NCBI RefSeq assembly: GCF_000013985.1
Contig: NC_008048.1
Location: forward strand, 1,426,001 to 1,490,000
Direction: 5' to 3'
DNA length: 64,000 nucleotides
Origin: Sphingopyxis alaskensis RB2256
GTDB lineage: Bacteria; Pseudomonadota; Alphaproteobacteria; Sphingomonadales; Sphingomonadaceae
Shown here: positions 59,902 through 64,000 of the stretch, in pieces
Numbering within the stretch: the first letter of the stretch is position 1
Layout of the letters: every line of letters begins with the position of its first letter
Made by a program: the position numbers and the translations under genes
Notes under the pieces: model-generated
Seen by the model: only the letters and a program-made list of their open reading frames with translations
Databases searched by the model: none
What the model was told of the DNA's origin: nothing

Positions 59902-60342
59902 TTGCCCGACCTTCCCACCGTCTTTGTCCTCTCCGGCCCGAACCTCAACCTGCTCGGCACGCGCGAGCCGGAAATCTATGGCACCGACACGCTCAACGAC
60001 ATTCACGCCCGGCTCGAGGCGCAGGCGGCCGACCTCGGCCTCCGCGTCGAATGCCGCCAGACCAACCATGAAGGGGTGCTGATCGACTGGCTGCATGAAG
60101 CCTATGTGTCGGGCGCCAAGGCGGTGCTGCTCAACGCCGGCGGCTACACGCACACCTCGATCGCGATCCACGATGCGATCCGGTCGATCAAGGTGCCGGT
60201 GATCGAGGTCCATCTGTCGGACCCGGCAAAGCGTGAGGCGTTTCGCCATGTCAGCTATGTCGGCATGGCCGCCGTCGCCCATTTTGCCGGACACGGCGCG
60301 AACAGCTATACGCTGGCGCTGGACGCCGCCGCCCGTCTCTGA
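59902..60342 (+). CDS. aroQ: 3-dehydroquinate dehydratase, type II
   Basis: 146 residues: [19 protein letters not shown] at the N-terminus with the catalytic Tyr, [31 protein letters not shown] and EVHLSDP. It dehydrates dehydroquinate in the shikimate pathway. The start is TTG at 59902. It lies 67 bp before accB, as in many alphaproteobacteria. Confidence 0.95.
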   Translation: MPDLPTVFVLSGPNLNLLGTREPEIYGTDTLNDIHARLEAQAADLGLRVECRQTNHEGVLIDWLHEAYVSGAKAVLLNAGGYTHTSIAIHDAIRSIKVPVIEVHLSDPAKREAFRHVSYVGMAAVAHFAGHGANSYTLALDAAARL

Positions 60343-60409
60343 CAATAGGGCGCATCAAAAACGGGGTCAGGCGCCTCGATGACGGCGCCGCAACAACAGG
60401 AACATTCTC

Positions 60410-60889
60410 ATGGGTGACCATAAAGACCATGGCATCAACATCGATCCGGCCTTCGTGCGTGCGCTCGCCGAGCTGCTCGACGACACGCAGCTGTCGGAGA
60501 TCGAGGTCGAGGACGGTGATCGCAAGGTCCGCGTCGCGCGCAACCTGACCGCCGCAGCCGCACCCGTCGCCTACGCTCCGCCACCCGCAGCGGCCGCACC
60601 CGCCGCCGCAGTTCCGGCCACGGCACCCGCCGCCGCGCCTGCTGTCGACAGCTTCGCCGACGCGGTCAAGTCACCGATGGTCGGCACCGTCTATCTGGCC
60701 CCCGAACCCGGCGCGCCCAATTTCGCCACCATCGGTTCGGAAGTGAAGGCGGGCGACACGATCCTGATCATCGAGGCGATGAAGGTGATGAACCCGATCA
60801 CCGCGCCCGCCGCGGGCACGCTCAAGGCCGTGCATGTCGAAAACAGCCAGCCGGTCGAGTTCGACCAGCCGCTGTTCACCATCGGGTAA
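60410..60889 (+). CDS. accB: Biotin carboxyl carrier protein of acetyl-CoA carboxylase
   Basis: 159 residues: an N-terminal helix domain, an Ala/Pro linker (about residues 45-80), then the biotinyl domain with Lys125 in IEAMKVMN. It carries biotin for malonyl-CoA synthesis. accC begins 6 bp later. Confidence 0.96.
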   Translation: MGDHKDHGINIDPAFVRALAELLDDTQLSEIEVEDGDRKVRVARNLTAAAAPVAYAPPPAAAAPAAAVPATAPAAAPAVDSFADAVKSPMVGTVYLAPEPGAPNFATIGSEVKAGDTILIIEAMKVMNPITAPAAGTLKAVHVENSQPVEFDQPLFTIG

Positions 60890-60895
60890 GTACCC

Positions 60896-62260
60896 ATGAC
60901 CATCGAAAAACTGCTCATCGCCAACCGCGGCGAGATTGCGCTGCGTATCCACCGCGCGTGCCACGAAATGGGCATCAGGACGGTTGCGGTCCACTCGACC
61001 GCCGACACCGACGCGATGCACGTCCGTCTCGCCGACGAGGCGGTGTGCATCGGCCCGCCCGCGGCGAAGGACAGCTATCTCAATATCCCCGCCATCATCT
61101 CGGCGGCCGAGATCACCGGCGCCGACGCGATCCATCCGGGCTATGGCTTCCTCTCCGAAAACGAGCGCTTCGCCGAGATCATCGAAGCGCATGACATGAT
61201 CTTCGTCGGGCCGAAGCCCGAACATATCCGGACGATGGGCGACAAGGTCGAGGCAAAGCGCACCGCGGTCGCGCTGGGTCTTCCCGTCGTTCCGGGCTCG
61301 CCCGGCGCGGTGACGTTCGGCGAGGAAACGAAAAAGCTCGCGCGCGAGATCGGCTATCCGGTGCTGATCAAGGCGGCGTCGGGCGGCGGCGGGCGCGGCA
61401 TGAAGGTGGTGCCCGACGAGGACAGCCTCGAAAGCCTGATGGGTCAGGCGTCGAGCGAAGCGGCGGCGGCATTCGGCGATCCCACCGTTTACATGGAAAA
61501 ATATCTCGGCAACCCGCGCCACATCGAGTTTCAGGTGTTCGGCGACGGCAAGGGTAATGCGATCCATCTGGGCGAGCGCGACTGTTCGCTCCAGCGCCGC
61601 CACCAGAAGGTGCTTGAAGAAGCGCCGTCGCCGATCATTTCGGCCGAGGAACGCGCGCGCATGGGCAAGGTCTGCGCCGATGCGATGGCCACAATGGGCT
61701 ATCGCGGCGCTGGCACGATCGAGTTCCTGTGGGAAAATGGTGAGTTCTTCTTCATCGAAATGAACACGCGCATCCAGGTCGAGCATCCGGTGACCGAGAT
61801 GATCACCGGCTTCGACCTTGTGCGCGAACAGATTCGCATCGCGGGCGGCGCCGGGCTTTCGGTGAAACAGGAAGAGCTGGAGTTTCGCGGCCATGCGATC
61901 GAATGCCGCATCAATGCGGAGGATCCGCGCACCTTCATGCCCTCACCGGGCAAGGTGACCGCCTATCATCCGGCAGGCGGGATGCACGTCCGCGTCGATA
62001 GCGGGCTTTACGCCGGCTATTCGATCCCGCCCTATTACGACAGCATGATCGGCAAGCTGATCGTCTATGGCCGCAGCCGCGAAAGCTGCATGATGCGGAT
62101 GCGCCGCGCGCTCGAGGAAATGGTGATCGCGGGCGTCAAGACGAACATCCCGCTCCACCAGGCGCTGCTCGCCGACCCCGACGTCATCAACGGCGATTAT
62201 ACGATCAAATGGCTGGAGGAATGGCTGGCGAAGCAGGATGCGGAGGAAAGCGCGGCATAA
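60896..62260 (+). CDS. accC: Biotin carboxylase
   Basis: 454 residues with an ATP-grasp fold: [25 protein letters not shown] as the ATP loop, [19 protein letters not shown] and [14 protein letters not shown]. It carboxylates the AccB biotin. The accBC pair is complete; accA and accD are not in the window. Confidence 0.97.
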   Translation: MTIEKLLIANRGEIALRIHRACHEMGIRTVAVHSTADTDAMHVRLADEAVCIGPPAAKDSYLNIPAIISAAEITGADAIHPGYGFLSENERFAEIIEAHDMIFVGPKPEHIRTMGDKVEAKRTAVALGLPVVPGSPGAVTFGEETKKLAREIGYPVLIKAASGGGGRGMKVVPDEDSLESLMGQASSEAAAAFGDPTVYMEKYLGNPRHIEFQVFGDGKGNAIHLGERDCSLQRRHQKVLEEAPSPIISAEERARMGKVCADAMATMGYRGAGTIEFLWENGEFFFIEMNTRIQVEHPVTEMITGFDLVREQIRIAGGAGLSVKQEELEFRGHAIECRINAEDPRTFMPSPGKVTAYHPAGGMHVRVDSGLYAGYSIPPYYDSMIGKLIVYGRSRESCMMRMRRALEEMVIAGVKTNIPLHQALLADPDVINGDYTIKWLEEWLAKQDAEESAA

Positions 62261-62268
62261 AGGCAATG

Positions 62269-62345
62269 CGTCACCCCGGCGAAGGCCGGGGAGTCAAGGC
62301 GCCTTACAATCCGGCGCGGAGATTCCGGCCTTCGCAGGAATGACG
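62269..62345. repeat. Intergenic palindrome, CGTCACCCCGGCGAAGG type
   Basis: A second long copy of the family at 10618-10695: CGTCACCCCGGCGAAGGCCG at one end and CGGCCTTCGCAGGAATGACG at the other, with a different central loop. It lies between accC and the L,D-transpeptidase gene. Confidence 0.85.
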
Positions 62346-62422
62346 AAGCCGCTTTTAATCTGCGGCCAGCCGTGCCCCAGTTCACTTTCGCTGACTCCAT
62401 TTATTGGCTATGGGCATTGACC

Positions 62423-63781
62423 ATGGCCAGAAACGCTTTCTTTTCCGCGCGTCCCGCCGCGGCTCTCCTCCTCCCGCTGGGCCTGCTCGCGGCCCCTGCC
62501 CTCGCACAAACCGACGTGAAGGAGGATTCGGTCATCCTCCAGCCCGACAAGGTGACCGACGATGCGCCGGTCGTCGCGGCGCAGTTCGAAATGCCGGGCT
62601 GGTCGGAAGAAAATGCGACTGCGCTTCTTGGCTTTATCGAAAAGGTCGGCGACGAGGGCCTGTTCGCGCGGGATTACAACCCCGATGCGCTCGCTGCGGC
62701 GATCCTGGCGAACGATCAGGCCAAGCTCGACACGCTGGCGACCGACACCTTCCTGCTGCTCGCGACGCACCTGCGCGACGGGCGCACACCCAACGCCGCA
62801 CGCAAACAATGGTTCATGACTGACAGCGATGGCGAGAACGAACCCCTGCTCGCCCTGCTGACCGCCGCGCTCGGCGCGGGCACGGTCGCCGAAACGCTGG
62901 CGAGCCTGAACCCGGTCCATCCCGATTTCGCGGTGCTCAGGGCGGCGCTCAAACGCGCGAAGACGGCGGCCGACGCACAGGCGATCCGCGTCAACATGGA
63001 ACGCTGGCGCTGGATGCCGCGCGACCTTGGCGAACGCTATGTCGTCAGCAATGTTCCCGAATATCTGACGCGTGTCGTCCATGGCGGCACCGTCATCGCA
63101 ACGCACAAGGCGGTGGTCGGCAAGAAATCGACTCCGACGCCGCAGCTCAATCCGATGGCAACCGGGATCATCGTCAACCCGAACTGGACGCTGCCGCGCA
63201 GCATCATCAACGAAGGCATCGGCGCGACGATCGCGCGTAATCCGGCCGCTGCGCGCGCGCAGGGCTATACCTGGACGGGCAGTGGCAAGACCTTGTCGGT
63301 GGTACAGAAGCCCGGCCCGAACAATGCGCTGGGCGTCATGAAGATGGAGATGCTGAACGAACACGCCATCTATCTGCACGATACGCCGTCGAAGAATGCG
63401 TTCAACGCCGCGGCGCGCGCCTTCAGCCACGGCTGCATCCGCACCGAACGCGCGCTGCACTTCTCGGGTCTGATGGCGGTGATGTTCGCCGGGCGTAGCC
63501 CCGAGGAGTTCGGCGAAGCGATCGCCAGCGGCAAGACGACGCGATTCGGCTTCGATCAGCCCTTCCCCGTCTATGTCGCCTACTGGACCGTCGTGCCCGA
63601 CGGCAAGGGTGGCGTGAAAAAGCTCGCCGACCTTTACGAGCGCGATGCGCCCGTCGTCGCAAGTTTTGCCAGGCCTGGTCGCCCGGCCGCAACAATCATC
63701 GCGCCGGTGCCGCCGCCGGTCGTCCCGACGGTCGATACGGCGGCGCGCGTCACGACGCCGGGGACCAGCGGGATTTATTGA
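62423..63781 (+). CDS. L,D-transpeptidase (YcbB-like)
   Basis: 452 residues: a signal peptide (AAALLLPLGLLAAPALAQ), an N-terminal helical region and the YkuD catalytic domain with HAIYLHDTPSKNAF and the active Cys in AFSHGCIRTERAL. It forms 3-3 crosslinks in peptidoglycan or links proteins to it. The C-terminal tail is Pro/Val-rich. Confidence 0.92.
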   Translation: MARNAFFSARPAAALLLPLGLLAAPALAQTDVKEDSVILQPDKVTDDAPVVAAQFEMPGWSEENATALLGFIEKVGDEGLFARDYNPDALAAAILANDQAKLDTLATDTFLLLATHLRDGRTPNAARKQWFMTDSDGENEPLLALLTAALGAGTVAETLASLNPVHPDFAVLRAALKRAKTAADAQAIRVNMERWRWMPRDLGERYVVSNVPEYLTRVVHGGTVIATHKAVVGKKSTPTPQLNPMATGIIVNPNWTLPRSIINEGIGATIARNPAAARAQGYTWTGSGKTLSVVQKPGPNNALGVMKMEMLNEHAIYLHDTPSKNAFNAAARAFSHGCIRTERALHFSGLMAVMFAGRSPEEFGEAIASGKTTRFGFDQPFPVYVAYWTVVPDGKGGVKKLADLYERDAPVVASFARPGRPAATIIAPVPPPVVPTVDTAARVTTPGTSGIY

Positions 63782-63815
63782 ACGTCGGCAGGTTTCGGCT
63801 GAAAGCGGAAACAGA

Positions 63816-63841
63816 AAGGGCCGGAGTTTCCCCCGGCCCTT
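63816..63841. terminator. Terminator between convergent genes
   Basis: AAGGGCCGG (63816-63824) pairs with CCGGCCCTT (63833-63841). On the minus strand a T-rich TTTCTGTTT follows, so it probably ends the ribosomal protein operon. Confidence 0.65.
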
Positions 63842-63862
63842 CCTGAAACGTTGCGGTGCCGA

Positions 63863-64000
63863 TCAGGCGCCGGTGAGTTCGGCCGTATCGACCTTCACGC
63901 CGGGGCCCATCGACGACGACAGCGCGACCTTGCGGACATACTTGCCCTTGGCGCCGGCCGGCTTCGCCTTGACGATCGCGTCGACGAAGGCGTCGAAGTT
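63863..64000 (-). CDS. rplA: 50S ribosomal protein L1, C-terminal part (cut by window end)
   Basis: The last 45 codons before the stop at 63863. The reading [19 protein letters not shown] and [18 protein letters not shown] is the L1 C-terminus. The rest of the gene, and presumably rplK, lie beyond the window. Confidence 0.93.
   Translation of the reverse strand, partial: NFDAFVDAIVKAKPAGAKGKYVRKVALSSSMGPGVKVDTAELTGA

Overview
This is a GC-rich bacterial chromosome segment. It most resembles a sphingomonad (Alphaproteobacteria, Sphingomonadales, possibly Sphingopyxis or a close relative). The reasons are the rpmF-plsX-fabH-ihfA-merR order, the coxBA-ctaB-ctaG-coxC-DUF983-SURF1 order, a split transhydrogenase (separate membrane alpha part and beta), an HPr-rel-A/PqqD set typical of exosortase-bearing bacteria, many TTG/GTG starts and very frequent 4-bp NTGA gene overlaps. 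The taxon call is an inference from gene content; there is no rRNA in the window. I saw no tRNA, CRISPR array, prophage or intact insertion sequence.

Layout. 1-4150: the 5' part of glmU, a divergent gph, then a MarR / PqqD-like / HprK-like kinase / nucleotidyltransferase unit. 4216-10600: TonB receptor with maleylacetoacetate isomerase, a secreted beta-helix protein paired with a diheme lipoprotein, a DUF2147 protein and an Asp/Glu racemase-like protein. 10718-14460: pntB and the membrane alpha-2 part of transhydrogenase with no alpha-1 gene beside them, a gene-free stretch, aguB and a tandem PilZ protein. 14735-22908: an eight-gene minus-strand catabolic operon (aromatic amino acid hydroxylase, kynA, kynB, kynU, nitrilase, bicupin dioxygenase, FAH hydrolase, maleate isomerase) facing a divergent Lrp-type regulator. 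23034-26069: a diguanylate cyclase, a sugar transporter and a PRC-barrel protein. 26212-34915: a cytochrome c oxidase operon followed by thrC and a methyltransferase. 35146-39096: pyrE-pdxJ-small membrane protein-acpS-lepB-AI-2E. 39186-44568: FKBP, amidohydrolase, DinG-like helicase, SixA. 44688-47762: fatty acid/phospholipid and ihfA cluster. 48080-53616: mixed housekeeping (MAPEG, MBL hydrolase, retropepsin, ygfZ, pyrC, rarD). 53633-53894: a MITE-like element. 53903-58839: small envelope and lipoprotein genes. 58852-64000: thiSG, aroQ, accBC, an L,D-transpeptidase and the end of rplA.

The most interesting unit is the 14.7-22.9 kb operon. Read together, its eight products can form one linear route from L-tryptophan to alanine, formate, pyruvate, ammonia and fumarate through 5-hydroxytryptophan and 5-hydroxyanthranilate. 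C1-C2 ring cleavage would give an amide that the nitrilase-family enzyme would hydrolyse. The hydroxylase carries Leu where phenylalanine hydroxylases carry the specificity Trp four residues before the iron-ligand Glu, which fits a bulkier substrate. This is a hypothesis built from sequence and gene context. Other noteworthy items are the HPr-rel-A triad, the beta-helix/diheme pair, the MITE with CTAG flanks, a racemase lacking one catalytic Cys, a ThiS ending in GGGC, and two families of intergenic palindromes.
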